A stretch of DNA of 64,000 nt, taken from the NCBI RefSeq assembly GCF_001552075.1, contig NZ_BCQM01000002.1, forward strand, positions 124,001-188,000. The letters run 5' to 3'. Position 1 is the first letter of the stretch, and each line of letters starts with the position of its first letter. This DNA comes from Arthrobacter luteolus NBRC 107841 (GTDB lineage: Bacteria > Actinomycetota > Actinomycetes > Actinomycetales > Micrococcaceae). Positions 7,754 to 18,564 of the stretch are shown here, piece by piece. Below the pieces are notes generated by a model that was not told where the DNA came from, did not search any database, and was given only the letters and a program-made list of their open reading frames with translations. Position numbers and translations under genes: made by a program.

Positions 7754-10700
7754 ATGAGCTTTACCCACCTGCACGTGGCGACGGCGTTCAGCGCACACTA
7801 CGGCACGTCCTGGCCGGAGGAACTGGCCCGGGCTGCCGCAGCGGACGGCGCGGACGCACTGGCCTGCACCGACCGTGACGGACTGTACGGCACGGTCAAA
7901 CACCTGCGCGCCTGCATGGACGCCGGAATCGATCCCATTGTCGGAGTGGACCTGGCCGTTCTCGATGGTGACGGCAAAGACGCCGCAGGTAAGGATGCCA
8001 CTGTCACCGGACGGGTGGTCATCCTGGCCCATGGCCACAACGGGGGAGCCGGGTACCACGCCCTGTGCCGGCTGATCTCCGATGCGCACACCGGTACCTC
8101 TCCGTCCCGCGGCAGGGCCGGCCGGCCGGCAGGCATCACCCTGGAACAGCTTGCCGCCCGGATACCGGGAGCGGACGGGGAACCGGTCCTCACCGTGCTG
8201 GTGGGCCCGTACTCCGACGTCGGCCGTTCCATGCGCAGCCGCAGCTACGCCGTCGCCCGCACCCTCTTCCGCCGCTGGCAGGCCGTTATTCCCCGTGCGG
8301 CGCTCGCCGTCGAGGTGGTCACCCACCTGAGTGCGCCCGGCGCGAACCTCAGCCTGGCCCACGCGGTGCGTATGTACCGGCTCGCGGATGAGATGAGCCT
8401 CCCGGCGGTCCTCACCAACGCGGTCCGCTACGTGGACGACGACGGCGCCGCGACCGCAGACGTGCTCGACGCCGCGCGGGCGCTGACCTCCATGGCCCAG
8501 CTGCCGGACCTGCAGCCCAACGGGCAGGGCTGGCTCAAGAGCGGAACCCGGATGGCTGCGCTCGCCGCGGAGATCAGCAGCGAAGCCGGATACGGCCGCT
8601 CCGGTGCGGCGAAACTGCTGGCCAACACCCAGGCGCTCGCGGACACCTGCCGGATCGACCCGGCCGCGGACATGGGCTGGAAGCAGCCGGTGGTCCCGGA
8701 AGCCTCGGTCATCGGAATCGCCGGTGAACCCGCGGCGGAACTGCGCCTGCGCTGCGAAGCCGGAATCGGCCGGCGCTTCGGCCAGCTCCGCGGATCCGAA
8801 GAGGCAGCCATGCGCAACCGGCTTGAGCATGAGCTGGGCATTATTGAACGGCTGGGGTTCGCGTCCTACTTCCTGACGGTCGCCGAAGTCTCCGCCATGA
8901 TCAAGGAGATGGGGGTGCGCGCCGCAGCCCGCGGATCGGGCGCGTCCTCCCTGGTCAACTATCTGCTCGGCATCAGCCACGTAAACCCGCTGGCGCACGA
9001 GCTGATCTTTGAGCGCTTCCTCTCCCAGGACCGTTCCACCCTGCCGGACATCGACATCGACGTCGAAAGCGCCGAGCGGCACAACGTATACCGGCGGATC
9101 TTCGACCGCTTCGGTTCCCGCCGGGTCACGCTGATGAGTATGCAGAACGGTTACCGGGCCCGCGGAGCGGTGCGCGACGCCGGGATGGCCCTGGGCTTGC
9201 CCGAAGAGGAGGTCGGCGCCGTGGCCAAGGCCCTGTGGCGCTTCTCCGCCAGCCACTTCCGTGAGGCGCTCGCAGAGAAACCCGAACTTCGGAATGTCGC
9301 CGAAGCCGTGCAGCAGAACCGGCAGCTGGATCTGCTGGTGGACCTGACCGAGCGGCTGGACCGGCTGCCCCGGCACATTTCCATGCACCCCTGCGGAGTG
9401 ATCCTGGGGGACACCTCCCTACTGGACCGCACCCCGGTGCAGCCCAGCGGCCTGGGCCTGCCTATGTCCCAGTTCGACAAGCACGACATGGATCCGATGG
9501 GCATGCTCAAACTGGATGTCCTGGGGGTACGCATGCAGTCGGCCATGGCCTTTGCCCTGAACGAAGTCATCCGGATCCACCCGTCCAAGGAAGACGTTGC
9601 CCGGGCAGGAAACCACCCTTTGGACACCGCCGGAAATCCGCCGGCCTGGATCGGTGAAGACGGGCGGATCGAACTGGACGCCGTGCCGCTGGATGACGAA
9701 CCCACGTACGAACTGATCCGCAGCACCCACACCCTCGGCTGCTTCCAGATCGAATCCCCGGGCCAGCGGGAGCTGGTCGGCAAAATGGCACCGCGGGATT
9801 TCAACGACCTGATTATCGACATTTCCCTCTTCCGTCCCGGGCCGATGAAGTCGGACATGGTGCGCCCGTTCCTGGAACACCGGCATGGCTGGTCCCCGGA
9901 GGTGTATCCGCACGAATCGCTGCGCCCGGTGCTGGCCGAAACCCACGGAGTCACCGTTTTTCACGAACAGGTGCTGCGGACTTTCCATGTGTTCACCGGC
10001 TGCGGACTGGCGAAGGCCGATGAACTCCGCCGGCTGCTCGGCAACCCGGACGCCGAAGCCGGAGTGGAGGACTTCTTCCGCCGGGCAGCCGGGCAGCGCG
10101 GCTACGACGCACAGACGATCGACAAGGTCTGGGAGACGCTGAAGGCCTTCGGCAGCTTCGGATTCTGCAAGGCCCACGGAGCGGCGTTCGCCGTGCCGAC
10201 CTATCAGTCCGCCTGGCTGAAGACCCACCACCCCGAAGCGTTCCTGGCCGGCATCTTCGAACACGATCCGGGAATGTACCCGCGGCGGCTGCTGGTGGCC
10301 GAAGCCCGCAGGATGGGCATCCCGATCCTGCCATTGGACATCAACCGCAGCGGCGCACAGTACCGGGTGGAACGGGTGCCTGCGGTTCCGGCCGGGCCAG
10401 GGCAGAAGGCCCTCCCGGAACGTCTGGGCATCCGGCTCAGCTTCGCCGGGATCTACGGGCTCTCCGCCGCCGAGGTCCGCCGGATCGCCGCCGGGCAGCC
10501 CTACGATTCGCTGGCGGATCTGCGCGCCCGGGCCCGGCTGTCGCGGCCCTCGCTGCAGCGGCTGGCGCAGCTGGGTGCCTTTGACACCCTGGCCCGGGAA
10601 ACAGGTTCCCGGGGCAGCCGGGCCGATCTGCTGCAGCACCTGGCTGCGGTCCCGGGGAAAGCAGGATCACGGAAATATGATCCCATTCCGGGCCAGCTGG

Positions 10701-11254
10701 CCCTGCCGCTGGGGGACACCGAACTGGAAAACCTCGTCCCCACCCTGCCGGAGCCCACCCTGCCGGAAAAGGTCCGCACCGAACTGGACCTGCTCGCCGT
10801 CGACGTCAGCGCCCACCTCATCGAGAGCTACGGACCGCTGCTCGCCAGCCTGGGCGTCACCAAGGCCGAAGCCCTGATGGACCTGCGGGGCGGCACCGAG
10901 GTGCTGGTTGCCGGGATCCGCGTAGCCACCCAGACTCCGCCCATGCGCGGCGGACGGCGGGTGGTGTTCATCAGCCTGGACGACGGCACCGGATGCGTAG
11001 ACTGCACGTTCTTCCACGAGGCGCAGGAAAAGTCCGGGCCGCTGCTGTTCGGCACGGAACTGCTGCTGGTCCGCGGCGTAACGCGCCGCACCGGCCCGCG
11101 CGGAATCAGCATGCAGGCACTGGAAGCCTGGGACCTGACCGATACCGCCTCGCTGCCGCTGGCGGGCCGCGGGCATGGGGCGCAGCCGGGCCAGGGTGCA
11201 GGCGAACCAGCGCGGCAGGTTGGTAGGGCTCCGGCACAGCGGATAACATCGTAA
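7754..11254 (+). CDS. dnaE2: Error-prone DNA polymerase DnaE2 (C-family, alpha subunit)
   Basis: A 1166-residue C-family polymerase. An N-terminal PHP domain begins [15 protein letters not shown], and the polymerase palm carries the catalytic acidic motif LPDIDIDVE near residues 429-437 with a third aspartate in LKLDVLGVR near residue 587. Helix-hairpin-helix and tau-less C-terminal regions follow, then an OB fold ([23 protein letters not shown]). The length and the short C-terminus fit DnaE2 rather than the replicative DnaE1. DnaE2 performs mutagenic translesion synthesis after DNA damage. In mycobacteria it needs ImuA' and ImuB; neither is encoded next to it here. No clear Shine-Dalgarno precedes ATG 7754, so it may depend on coupling to the gene 12 bp upstream. 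Confidence 0.93.
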   Translation: MSFTHLHVATAFSAHYGTSWPEELARAAAADGADALACTDRDGLYGTVKHLRACMDAGIDPIVGVDLAVLDGDGKDAAGKDATVTGRVVILAHGHNGGAGYHALCRLISDAHTGTSPSRGRAGRPAGITLEQLAARIPGADGEPVLTVLVGPYSDVGRSMRSRSYAVARTLFRRWQAVIPRAALAVEVVTHLSAPGANLSLAHAVRMYRLADEMSLPAVLTNAVRYVDDDGAATADVLDAARALTSMAQLPDLQPNGQGWLKSGTRMAALAAEISSEAGYGRSGAAKLLANTQALADTCRIDPAADMGWKQPVVPEASVIGIAGEPAAELRLRCEAGIGRRFGQLRGSEEAAMRNRLEHELGIIERLGFASYFLTVAEVSAMIKEMGVRAAARGSGASSLVNYLLGISHVNPLAHELIFERFLSQDRSTLPDIDIDVESAERHNVYRRIFDRFGSRRVTLMSMQNGYRARGAVRDAGMALGLPEEEVGAVAKALWRFSASHFREALAEKPELRNVAEAVQQNRQLDLLVDLTERLDRLPRHISMHPCGVILGDTSLLDRTPVQPSGLGLPMSQFDKHDMDPMGMLKLDVLGVRMQSAMAFALNEVIRIHPSKEDVARAGNHPLDTAGNPPAWIGEDGRIELDAVPLDDEPTYELIRSTHTLGCFQIESPGQRELVGKMAPRDFNDLIIDISLFRPGPMKSDMVRPFLEHRHGWSPEVYPHESLRPVLAETHGVTVFHEQVLRTFHVFTGCGLAKADELRRLLGNPDAEAGVEDFFRRAAGQRGYDAQTIDKVWETLKAFGSFGFCKAHGAAFAVPTYQSAWLKTHHPEAFLAGIFEHDPGMYPRRLLVAEARRMGIPILPLDINRSGAQYRVERVPAVPAGPGQKALPERLGIRLSFAGIYGLSAAEVRRIAAGQPYDSLADLRARARLSRPSLQRLAQLGAFDTLARETGSRGSRADLLQHLAAVPGKAGSRKYDPIPGQLALPLGDTELENLVPTLPEPTLPEKVRTELDLLAVDVSAHLIESYGPLLASLGVTKAEALMDLRGGTEVLVAGIRVATQTPPMRGGRRVVFISLDDGTGCVDCTFFHEAQEKSGPLLFGTELLLVRGVTRRTGPRGISMQALEAWDLTDTASLPLAGRGHGAQPGQGAGEPARQVGRAPAQRITS
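11220..11249 (+). promoter_or_regulatory. Candidate thrS promoter inside the end of dnaE2
   Basis: TTGGTA (11220-11225) and TAACAT (11244-11249) with an 18-bp spacer would start transcription near 11256, giving thrS a leader of about 60 nt. It would free thrS from the damage-regulated operon upstream. Confidence 0.4.
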
Positions 11255-11263
11255 AGGCGCGGT

Positions 11264-11281
11264 GCACGGGCAAACCCGTGC
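11264..11281 (+). other. Short hairpin in the thrS leader
   Basis: Perfect 7-bp stem GCACGGG / CCCGTGC with a CAAA loop, between the dnaE2 stop (11254) and the thrS ribosome site (11305). It lacks a T run. It could be a weak terminator for dnaE2 or part of the thrS 5' leader; it shows none of the conserved T-box elements. Confidence 0.45.
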
Positions 11282-11315
11282 GGAGGCGCCAGTACAAACG
11301 AATCTAGGAGACAAC

Positions 11316-13328
11316 GTGTCAGTGCCGGAACAGTTCACCCTCATCGTCAACGGCGAAGAGACCACGGTGGATACTGGCACCACCGGTGCGCAGCTCTTCT
11401 TCGAGCGGCGCGAAGTAGTCGTAATGCGGGTCGACGGCGTCCTGAAGGACCTTGACACCCCGCTGGCCCCGGGCCAGAGCATCGAAGCCGTGACCATCGA
11501 TTCCGAAGACGGCCTGAACGTGCTGCGCCACTCCACCGCCCACGTGATGGCCCAGGCCGTGCAGCAGCTGCGTCCCGACGCCAAGCTCGGCATCGGCCCG
11601 TACATCAAGGACGGCTTCTACTTCGACTTCGACGTCGCGGAGCCCTTCACCCCTGAAGACCTCAAGACGCTCGAGAAGATGATGCAGAAGATCGTCAACT
11701 CGAACCAAAAGTTCGTCCGCCGCGTGGTGTCCGAAGAAGAAGCCCGCGAAGCCATGGCCAACGAGCCGTACAAGCTGGAGCTGCTCGGCAAAAAGGATGG
11801 CGCGGAGGAAGCCGGCGAAGGCGCGAACATTGAGGTTGGCGCCGGCGAAATCACCATTTACGACAACGTGGACCGCAAGTCCGGCGAAACCGTGTGGTGC
11901 GACCTCTGCCGCGGCCCGCACCTGCCGAACACCAAGCTCATCTCCAACGCCTTCGCGCTGACCCGTTCCGCAGCGGCCTACTGGCTGGGCAACCAGAACA
12001 ACCAGCAGCTGCAGCGCATCTACGGCACTGCCTGGCCCACCAAGGATGACCTCAAGGCCTACCAGGAGCGCCTGGCCGAAGCCGAGCGCCGCGACCACCG
12101 CAAGCTCGGCACCGAGCTGGACCTGTTCTCCTTCCCGGATGAGCTGGGCTCCGGCCTGCCGGTGTTCCACCCCAAGGGCGGCATCATCCGCAAGGCCATG
12201 GAGGACTACTCCCGCCAGCGCCACACCGAAGCCGGCTACGAGTTTGTCTACACCCCGCACATCACCAAGGGCCACCTGTACGAGGTTTCCGGCCACCTGG
12301 ACTGGTACCGCGACGGGATGTTCCCTCCCATGCACGTGGATGAGGTCACGGATCCGGAAACCGGCGAGGTCACCAAGCCGGGCCAGGACTACTACCTGAA
12401 GCCGATGAACTGCCCCATGCACAACCTGATCTTCCGCTCCCGCGGACGGTCCTACCGCGAACTGCCGCTGCGGCTGTTCGAATTCGGCTCGGTCTACCGC
12501 TACGAGAAGTCCGGCGTGATCCACGGCCTGACCCGCGTGCGCGGCATGACCCAGGACGACGCCCACATCTACTGCACCCGCGAGCAGATGAAGGACGAGC
12601 TGACCACCACGCTGAACTTCGTGCTGGACCTGCTCAAGGACTACGGTCTGGACGACTTCTACCTTGAACTCTCCACCAAGGACCCGGAGAAGTACGTCGG
12701 CTCCGACGACGCCTGGGAAGAAGCCACCCGCACGCTGGCCGAGGTTGCCGAGGCCTCCGGCCTGGACCTGGTCCCGGACCCCGGGGGAGCGGCGTTCTAC
12801 GGCCCGAAGATCTCCGTGCAGGCCCGCGATGCAATCGGCCGCACCTGGCAGATGTCCACCATCCAGCTGGACTTCAACCTGCCCGAGCGCTTCGAACTCG
12901 AGTACCAGGCCGCCGACGGCACCCGCCAGCGTCCCGTCATGATCCACCGTGCCCTGTTCGGGTCCGTTGAGCGCTTTATGGCGGTGCTCACCGAGCACTA
13001 CGCCGGCGCGTTCCCCGCCTGGCTGGCACCCGTCCAGGTCGTCGGCATCCCCGTCGCCGAAGCGTTCAACGACTACATGTACGACGTGATCGGCAAGCTC
13101 AAGGAAGCCGGTATCCGCGCCGAGGTTGACGCCGGCACCGACCGCTTCCCGAAGAAGATCCGCACCGCGTCCAAGGAGAAGGTGCCGTTCGTCCTGATCG
13201 CCGGCGGCGAGGACGCAGAAGCCGGGGCGGTTTCCTTCCGCTTCCGCGACGGCAGCCAGGACAACGGCGTGCCGGTCGAGGAAGCCGTCAAGCGGATTGT
13301 CGAAGCTGTCCGGAACCGGGACAAGTAA
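11316..13328 (+). CDS. thrS: Threonyl-tRNA synthetase
   Basis: A 670-residue class II synthetase that charges tRNA-Thr. Domains in order: TGS (residues 5-65), editing domain with HSTAHVMAQ near residue 72, and the catalytic core with the zinc cysteine in [10 protein letters not shown] and motif 2 [14 protein letters not shown]. The C-terminal anticodon-binding domain contains [16 protein letters not shown]. The frame is open further upstream, but GTG 11316 is preferred: TAGGAG (11305-11310) precedes it at good distance and the protein then begins at the TGS domain. It heads the conserved thrS-HIT-pgsA block. Confidence 0.96.
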   Translation: MSVPEQFTLIVNGEETTVDTGTTGAQLFFERREVVVMRVDGVLKDLDTPLAPGQSIEAVTIDSEDGLNVLRHSTAHVMAQAVQQLRPDAKLGIGPYIKDGFYFDFDVAEPFTPEDLKTLEKMMQKIVNSNQKFVRRVVSEEEAREAMANEPYKLELLGKKDGAEEAGEGANIEVGAGEITIYDNVDRKSGETVWCDLCRGPHLPNTKLISNAFALTRSAAAYWLGNQNNQQLQRIYGTAWPTKDDLKAYQERLAEAERRDHRKLGTELDLFSFPDELGSGLPVFHPKGGIIRKAMEDYSRQRHTEAGYEFVYTPHITKGHLYEVSGHLDWYRDGMFPPMHVDEVTDPETGEVTKPGQDYYLKPMNCPMHNLIFRSRGRSYRELPLRLFEFGSVYRYEKSGVIHGLTRVRGMTQDDAHIYCTREQMKDELTTTLNFVLDLLKDYGLDDFYLELSTKDPEKYVGSDDAWEEATRTLAEVAEASGLDLVPDPGGAAFYGPKISVQARDAIGRTWQMSTIQLDFNLPERFELEYQAADGTRQRPVMIHRALFGSVERFMAVLTEHYAGAFPAWLAPVQVVGIPVAEAFNDYMYDVIGKLKEAGIRAEVDAGTDRFPKKIRTASKEKVPFVLIAGGEDAEAGAVSFRFRDGSQDNGVPVEEAVKRIVEAVRNRDK

Positions 13329-13347
13329 GGCACGGGGGACAGGCCGC

Positions 13348-13956
13348 ATGGAAAGCCAGGAGCAGTACCCGCACGACGGCGAAGTCACCGACAACTTCGA
13401 ACTTGCGGGGGTGCCGGATGCCTTCCAGCGGCTCTGGACCCCGCACCGGCTGGCGTACATCAAGGGCGGGCAGGAACAGGTCTCCTCGGAGGGCAACTGC
13501 CCGTTCTGCGCGGCTCCGTCCCACTCGGACGAGGAAGCGCTGATCGTGCACCGCGGTAAGCATGCGTTCGTGATCCTGAACCTGTTTCCGTACAACGCCG
13601 GCCATCTGCTGGTCTGCCCCTACCGGCATGTTCCGGACTACACGGACATCGATGTGGAGGAGACCGCTGAGATCGCGGCCCTGACCCAGACAGCGATGCG
13701 GGTGCTGCGCAAGGTTTCGGCACCGGCCGGGTTCAACCTCGGCATGAACCAGGGCGCGGCCGGGGGCGCCGGAATCGCCGCGCACCTCCACCAGCACATC
13801 GTTCCGCGGTGGAGCGGGGACGGAAACTTCCTGCCGATCATTGCCCAGACCAAGGCCATTACGCAGACGCTGGGCGAGGTCCGCCGGCAGGTTGCCGAGG
13901 CCTGGCCAGCGGAGGCCGCTGACTCCGCGTCCGCTTCCGGAACCGGCGAGGCATAG
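13348..13956 (+). CDS. HIT-domain protein, Ap4A phosphorylase type
   Basis: A 202-residue histidine-triad protein. The catalytic triad is in HLHQHIVPRW (near residue 146), preceded by the family pattern LNLFPYNAGHLLVCPYRHV. CPFC near residue 52 could bind zinc. It lies between thrS and pgsA exactly as Rv2613c does in M. tuberculosis, a characterised diadenosine tetraphosphate phosphorylase, so removal of Ap4A, a side product of tRNA synthetases, is the likely role. ATG 13348 follows GGGGGAC. An in-frame start further upstream would overlap thrS and is less likely. Confidence 0.88.
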   Translation: MESQEQYPHDGEVTDNFELAGVPDAFQRLWTPHRLAYIKGGQEQVSSEGNCPFCAAPSHSDEEALIVHRGKHAFVILNLFPYNAGHLLVCPYRHVPDYTDIDVEETAEIAALTQTAMRVLRKVSAPAGFNLGMNQGAAGGAGIAAHLHQHIVPRWSGDGNFLPIIAQTKAITQTLGEVRRQVAEAWPAEAADSASASGTGEA

Positions 13957-13957
13957 G

Positions 13958-14584
13958 GTGCTCAACAAATATGCCCGCGGCTTTTTCACCGCGCTGTTCA
14001 CTCCGCTGGCCTCCTGGCTGATCCGCCGCCGGGTAAGCCCGGACGCAGTCACCATCATCGGAACGCTCGGCGTGATGATCGGCGGCCTGGTTTTCTACCC
14101 GCTGGGCCAGCTGTTCTGGGGCACGATCTTCGTGGTCCTCTTCGTATTCTCCGATGTGGTCGACGGAATCATGGCCCGGCAGCAGGAACGCAAGGGCAAA
14201 TGGGGTGCCTTCCTGGACTCCACCCTTGACCGCTTCGCAGACGGAGCCCTGTTCGCGGGGGTCAGCATCTGGTTCTTCACCGGCGGGGATAACGACGCCA
14301 TCGGTATTACCGCGCTGATCTGCCTGGTTCTGGGCATGCTGGTTTCCTACATCCGGGCCAAGGCCGAGTCCCTTGGCTTCGATGCCAATGTGGGCCTTGC
14401 CGAACGTGCTGAACGTCTGGTCTTCCTGCTGACTGCCACCGGCCTGGTGGGCCTGGGCGTACCGGAAATGGTGCTCCTGGTGGTGCTGGTGCTGCTGAGC
14501 CTGGCCAGCTGCGTGACGATTGTGCAGCGGATGGCCACCGTGCGCCGGCAGGCGACAACCGAAGTTCTGGGTAAAGATACGTAG
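13958..14584 (+). CDS. pgsA: CDP-alcohol phosphatidyltransferase (phosphatidylinositol phosphate synthase type)
   Basis: A 208-residue membrane protein starting at GTG 13958, one base after the HIT-gene stop. It carries the CDP-alcohol phosphotransferase signature: D-VVDG-IMAR, then G-AFL-D-STL-D (from DVVDGIMARQ through GAFLDSTLDRF), which binds metal and CDP-diacylglycerol. About six membrane helices are visible. By position (after thrS and HIT) and length it matches actinobacterial PgsA1, which makes phosphatidylinositol phosphate, the precursor of phosphatidylinositol mannosides. The acyltransferase and pimA genes that follow pgsA in mycobacteria are missing here; pdxS comes next. Confidence 0.88.
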   Translation: MLNKYARGFFTALFTPLASWLIRRRVSPDAVTIIGTLGVMIGGLVFYPLGQLFWGTIFVVLFVFSDVVDGIMARQQERKGKWGAFLDSTLDRFADGALFAGVSIWFFTGGDNDAIGITALICLVLGMLVSYIRAKAESLGFDANVGLAERAERLVFLLTATGLVGLGVPEMVLLVVLVLLSLASCVTIVQRMATVRRQATTEVLGKDT

Positions 14585-14654
14585 CAGATCGCTTGGGCCG
14601 CGGGCCGCGGGCATACCATAGCCTTTACAGCCCGTTCTACGAGAGAGCCTTGTC

Positions 14655-15572
14655 ATGCCTACAGAATTCCCGTCCGCCTCCGGAAACACCGCTTCGACCG
14701 GCAGCAGCCGCGTAAAGCGCGGAATGGCGGAGATGCTCAAGGGCGGCGTCATCATGGACGTCGTGACGGCTGAGCAGGCCCGCATCGCCGAGGACGCCGG
14801 CGCGGTTGCAGTCATGGCCCTTGAGCGGGTTCCTGCCGACATCCGTGCCCAGGGTGGTGTCTCGCGGATGAGCGACCCGGACATGATCGACAGCATCATC
14901 GACGCGGTCTCCATCCCCGTGATGGCCAAGGCCCGGATCGGGCACTTCGTTGAAGCGCAGATCCTCCAGTCCCTCGGCGTTGACTACATCGACGAGTCCG
15001 AGGTGCTGACGCCCGCGGACTATGCCAACCACATCGACAAGTGGAAGTTCACGGTTCCCTTCGTCTGCGGTGCCACCAACCTGGGTGAGGCACTGCGCCG
15101 GATCAACGAAGGCGCTGCCATGATCCGCTCCAAGGGCGAAGCCGGCACCGGCGATGTTTCCAACGCCACCATGCACATGCGCCAGATCCGCACCGAAATC
15201 GCCCGCCTGTCCTCGCTGCCCGAAGACGAGCTCTACGTCGCGGCCAAGGAACTGCAGGCTCCGTACGAACTGGTCAAGGAAGTCGCCGCCTCCGGCAAGC
15301 TCCCCGTGGTGCTGTTCACCGCCGGCGGCATCGCCACACCGGCCGACGCAGCCATGATGATGCAGCTCGGTGCTGACGGCGTGTTCGTCGGCTCCGGTAT
15401 CTTCAAGTCCGGCAACCCTGCCGAGCGGGCCGCCGCGATCGTCAAGGCCACCACCTTCCACGACGATCCCGACGAAATCGCCAAGGCCTCACGCGGCCTC
15501 GGCGAAGCCATGGTCGGCATCAACGTCGACGAGATCCCGCAGCCGCACCGTCTTGCCGAGCGCGGCTGGTAG
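14655..15572 (+). CDS. pdxS: Pyridoxal 5'-phosphate synthase, lyase subunit PdxS
   Basis: A 305-residue (beta/alpha)8 protein that condenses ribose 5-phosphate, glyceraldehyde 3-phosphate and ammonia into PLP. It has the strongly conserved stretches [32 protein letters not shown] (with the Schiff-base lysine) and [15 protein letters not shown]. The length is typical. Ammonia comes from PdxT, encoded at 22033; the two genes, often adjacent, are separated here by about 6.5 kb of mostly unrelated genes. A 70-bp gap after pgsA probably contains its own promoter. A strong bidirectional hairpin follows. Confidence 0.96.
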   Translation: MPTEFPSASGNTASTGSSRVKRGMAEMLKGGVIMDVVTAEQARIAEDAGAVAVMALERVPADIRAQGGVSRMSDPDMIDSIIDAVSIPVMAKARIGHFVEAQILQSLGVDYIDESEVLTPADYANHIDKWKFTVPFVCGATNLGEALRRINEGAAMIRSKGEAGTGDVSNATMHMRQIRTEIARLSSLPEDELYVAAKELQAPYELVKEVAASGKLPVVLFTAGGIATPADAAMMMQLGADGVFVGSGIFKSGNPAERAAAIVKATTFHDDPDEIAKASRGLGEAMVGINVDEIPQPHRLAERGW

Positions 15573-15607
15573 CAGCAAGGCATACCCGAGGGAAAAGTTC
15601 CCAAAAG

Positions 15608-15649
15608 ACAACGGCCGGACCAGGGAGAGTATCCCGGTCCGGCCGTTGT
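15608..15649. terminator. Bidirectional terminator between pdxS and the GNAT gene
   Basis: A perfect 14-bp inverted repeat, ACAACGGCCGGACC (15608-15621) and GGTCCGGCCGTTGT (15636-15649), with A residues on the left and gtttg on the right. It serves pdxS (+) and the converging GNAT gene (-). Confidence 0.85.
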
Positions 15650-15675
15650 GTTTGAACCGGAGAACCGGCCCGGAT

Positions 15676-16389
15676 CTAACCGATCGCCATGGAGTAGGTC
15701 TGCCCCCGGCCGACCAGGGAGAAGCCCCGCGCAGCGCACAGGTCCTGGCCCGGAGCGGTCGCGTTGACGATCAGGTGCTCGGCACCCGCAGCCTCAGCAG
15801 CCGCAGCGGCCGAGCTCAGCAGGGCAGTGCCGAAGCCGCGCCGCCGGCTGGAGGCTCCGACGGCAAGATGGAAGATGCCGCCCACCTTGGACAGCCCGGC
15901 GGTTCCGTTCGGATAAAACGCGTAGGCCCGCCCGGTGAGCCGGGCCGCGTCCCGCGAGGCGATATGCCAGGCCTGCCGGGGCATCGAGTGCCCGATCCGC
16001 AGTTCCTCGGCGTCGGCTCCGGAAATTTCCGGAGGCTGGACCTCCACCGAAGCTGCCGTCCCGGGCCAGGCCTGCGGTGCGTGGACCGGTGCGGTCATCC
16101 AGCAGGTCTGCGGACCGCGGCGGAAGCCGAATGATTCCAACGGGGTGGGATCCACGGATCCGCCCAGCCAGACCCCCACGGTCGAGGCACCAAGCCGTGA
16201 CCCCTCGGCCAGGCCGGGGCGGATACCCGCCGGTGAAATGACATCCGGGAACATCAGCATGAGCTGCCGCCGGGCCGGAAGCCAGACCCAGCGGGACTCA
16301 TGGGTGCCGAAGGACCGCCCTCCCGTTGCTGCTGCGAGGGCGGTGAACCAGGCGTGCTGCATGCGCTGGCAGGAGGCGATGGTGGCCAT
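15676..16389 (-). CDS. GNAT family N-acetyltransferase
   Basis: A 237-residue protein whose C-terminal 90 residues form a GNAT domain: FHLAVGASSRRRGFGTALLSS contains the acetyl-CoA loop (R-R-G-F-G-T), followed by AEAAGAEHLIVNATAPG and the ARGFSLVGRG end. The N-terminal half is not recognisable. It starts at ATG 16389, five bases after the M3 peptidase stop, so the two form one leftward operon. The open frame continues upstream inside the peptidase gene; the ATG was chosen for spacing. The acceptor substrate is unknown. Confidence 0.78.
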   Translation of the reverse strand: MATIASCQRMQHAWFTALAAATGGRSFGTHESRWVWLPARRQLMLMFPDVISPAGIRPGLAEGSRLGASTVGVWLGGSVDPTPLESFGFRRGPQTCWMTAPVHAPQAWPGTAASVEVQPPEISGADAEELRIGHSMPRQAWHIASRDAARLTGRAYAFYPNGTAGLSKVGGIFHLAVGASSRRRGFGTALLSSAAAAAEAAGAEHLIVNATAPGQDLCAARGFSLVGRGQTYSMAIG

Positions 16390-16394
16390 GGCGG

Positions 16395-18416
16395 TTAGGC
16401 GAGCCCGCGGCGTGCCAGCAGGGGAGCGATTTCCGCGGTCCGGCCGCGCAGGTTCCGGAACGATTCCAGGGGATCGGCAGCGTAACCGCGGGAGAGCAGT
16501 TTGGTCCGGAAGGCCTCGCCATTGGCCCGGGTCAGCCCGCCGTTTTCCGTGAACCACTGAACCGTATCGGCGTCGAGCACTTCACTCCAGATGTAGGAGT
16601 AGTAGGCGGCGGAGTACCCGCCGGCGAAAATGTGCTTGAAATACCCGGTGCGGTAGCGCGGGGGAACCAGGGCCGGGTCGATTCCGGCCCGGGTCAGCGC
16701 CTCCTTCTCGAAGGCGGCTGGATCCGTCACCGTTTCTCCGGGCGGAAGTTCATGCCAGGCCAGGTCCAGCAGCGTGGCGCCCAGGTACTCCGCAGTCCGG
16801 AAACCTTCGCCCCACACCGACGCAGCCCGGATCCGGTCCAGGGTTTCCTGCGGCAGCGGCTCGCCGGTCTGGTAGTGCCGGGCGAAGTTGTCTGCCACCT
16901 CCGGCCAAAGCATCCACATTTCATTGACCTGGGAGGGGTACTCGACGAAGTCACGCGGAACGGCCGTCCCGGAAAACAGCGGGAATTCGACGTCGGAAAA
17001 CAGTCCGTGCAGTGCGTGGCCGAACTCGTGGAACGCAGTCACCACTTCATCGAAGGTCAGCAGGGCCGGTTCGCCGTCGGCCGGCTTGGAGATGTTCAGG
17101 TTGTTCACCACCACCGGCAGCCTGCCCAGGAGCCGGGACTGGGACACCAGTTCGTTCATCCAGGCGCCGCCGCTCTTGGTGTCCCGGGAAAAATAGTCGC
17201 CCAGGAACAGGCCCAGCGCGGATCCGTCTTCATTCCGGACTTCCCAGACCCGGACGTCGGGGTGGTAGCCGGCCAGGTCGGGGCGTTCCGTGAAGGTAAT
17301 CCCGTAGAGGCGGCTGGCAGCGTGGAAAACGCCGTCGTTCAGCACCCGTTCCAGCTCGAACCAGGGACGCAGGGCCTCCAGATCCACGGCGTACTCCTCA
17401 CGGCGGACCTGCTCGGAGTAGAACGCCCAGTCCCAGGGCTGCAGGTCCTTGATCCCGTCGCGGGCCGCCGCGGCACGCAGTTTCAGCGCCTCAGCTTCGG
17501 CGTTGAGGACCGCCGGCGGAACCAGCCGGGCAAGCATCTGGCGCACCGCGCCGATGTCCGGGGCGGTCTGATCCTCGACGGCGTACTCGGCGTGGCTGCC
17601 GTAACCCAGAAGGGCGGCGCGTTCGGCGCGGAGCGCTGCCATCTCCGCGGCGATGGCCAGGGTGTTGTGTTCGTTGTTCCGGAATCCGCGGTTAGCCGAT
17701 GCTTCGAACAGCCGCTGACGCGTCCCGCGGTTGGTCAGCCGGGACAGGGCCGGCTGCGGAGTCGGCAGGATCAGGGACAGCAGATATTCCGCATCGGACC
17801 CGGCGTCCCTGGCAGCGGCAGCAGCGGCCGCCAGGTCATCCGGGGAGAGGCCCTGCAACTCTGCGGCGCCGCCTACCTCCAGGGCCGAATCATTGGTGTC
17901 GGCCAGCAGCTTCTGCGAGAACGCCGTTCCCAGTTCGGAGAGCCGGGTGTTCAGCTCCCGCATCCGGGCCTTCCCGGCGTCGTCCAGCCCGGCACCGGCA
18001 CGCAGGAACCGTCGGCGGTACTCAGCCAGGAGCCTGCGCTGTTCCTCCTCCAGACCGGTTTCCGGCACCCTGCTGACCCGCTCAAAGAGCGCCTGGTCCT
18101 GGAAGATGCCGTCCTGGTGGGCAGCGAGCCGCGGACCGATCTGCTGTTCGATGGCCTGGACGGCTTCGGTGGCGTGGGACATCACCAGGTTGAAAAAGAC
18201 CGCAGAGACCCGGGCCAGGGCCTGGCCGGACAGCTCCAGTGCGGCGATGGTGTTCGTGAAGCCGGCTGGTTCGGGATTGGCGGTAATTCCGCGGATTTCT
18301 GCCAGGTGATCCTGCATCCCGGCTTCGAAGGCGGGAAGGTAACCATCGTCGGAAAAAGCGGCGAAATCAGGGAGATCGTACGGGAGGGTGCTCGCGGAAA
18401 GAAGGGCGTTGCTCAT
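16395..18416 (-). CDS. M3 family metallopeptidase (peptidyl-dipeptidase Dcp / oligopeptidase A type)
   Basis: A 673-residue cytosolic zinc peptidase of the thimet oligopeptidase family that trims short peptides. The metal site HEFGHALHG lies near residue 461, with the third ligand region downstream (MLWPEVADNFARHY). Family features near the C-terminus include RTGYFKHIFAGGYSAAYYSYIWSEV, which closes the substrate cleft. The length fits Dcp. I prefer ATG 18416 (MSNALLSASTLPYDLP, a typical family N-terminus); ATG 18422 is possible. No signal peptide is seen. Confidence 0.93.
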   Translation of the reverse strand: MSNALLSASTLPYDLPDFAAFSDDGYLPAFEAGMQDHLAEIRGITANPEPAGFTNTIAALELSGQALARVSAVFFNLVMSHATEAVQAIEQQIGPRLAAHQDGIFQDQALFERVSRVPETGLEEEQRRLLAEYRRRFLRAGAGLDDAGKARMRELNTRLSELGTAFSQKLLADTNDSALEVGGAAELQGLSPDDLAAAAAAARDAGSDAEYLLSLILPTPQPALSRLTNRGTRQRLFEASANRGFRNNEHNTLAIAAEMAALRAERAALLGYGSHAEYAVEDQTAPDIGAVRQMLARLVPPAVLNAEAEALKLRAAAARDGIKDLQPWDWAFYSEQVRREEYAVDLEALRPWFELERVLNDGVFHAASRLYGITFTERPDLAGYHPDVRVWEVRNEDGSALGLFLGDYFSRDTKSGGAWMNELVSQSRLLGRLPVVVNNLNISKPADGEPALLTFDEVVTAFHEFGHALHGLFSDVEFPLFSGTAVPRDFVEYPSQVNEMWMLWPEVADNFARHYQTGEPLPQETLDRIRAASVWGEGFRTAEYLGATLLDLAWHELPPGETVTDPAAFEKEALTRAGIDPALVPPRYRTGYFKHIFAGGYSAAYYSYIWSEVLDADTVQWFTENGGLTRANGEAFRTKLLSRGYAADPLESFRNLRGRTAEIAPLLARRGLA

Positions 18417-18564
18417 GGTCATCAACACTTTCACACGAGCCGCCGCCCAACCAGCCGACGGGCCGCGTATGCTCATCCCTGATCACCACATCACCGCCGC
18501 GCGGGCCGCCTGCTGCCGGGGCGTTCACAATAGGTTGCGTTCACAATACGTTCCGGGGGGAACC

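Noticed and set aside
11255-11315. T-box or other riboswitch upstream of thrS
   Set aside because: The leader is about 60 nt with one 7-bp stem; none of the conserved T-box sequences is present.
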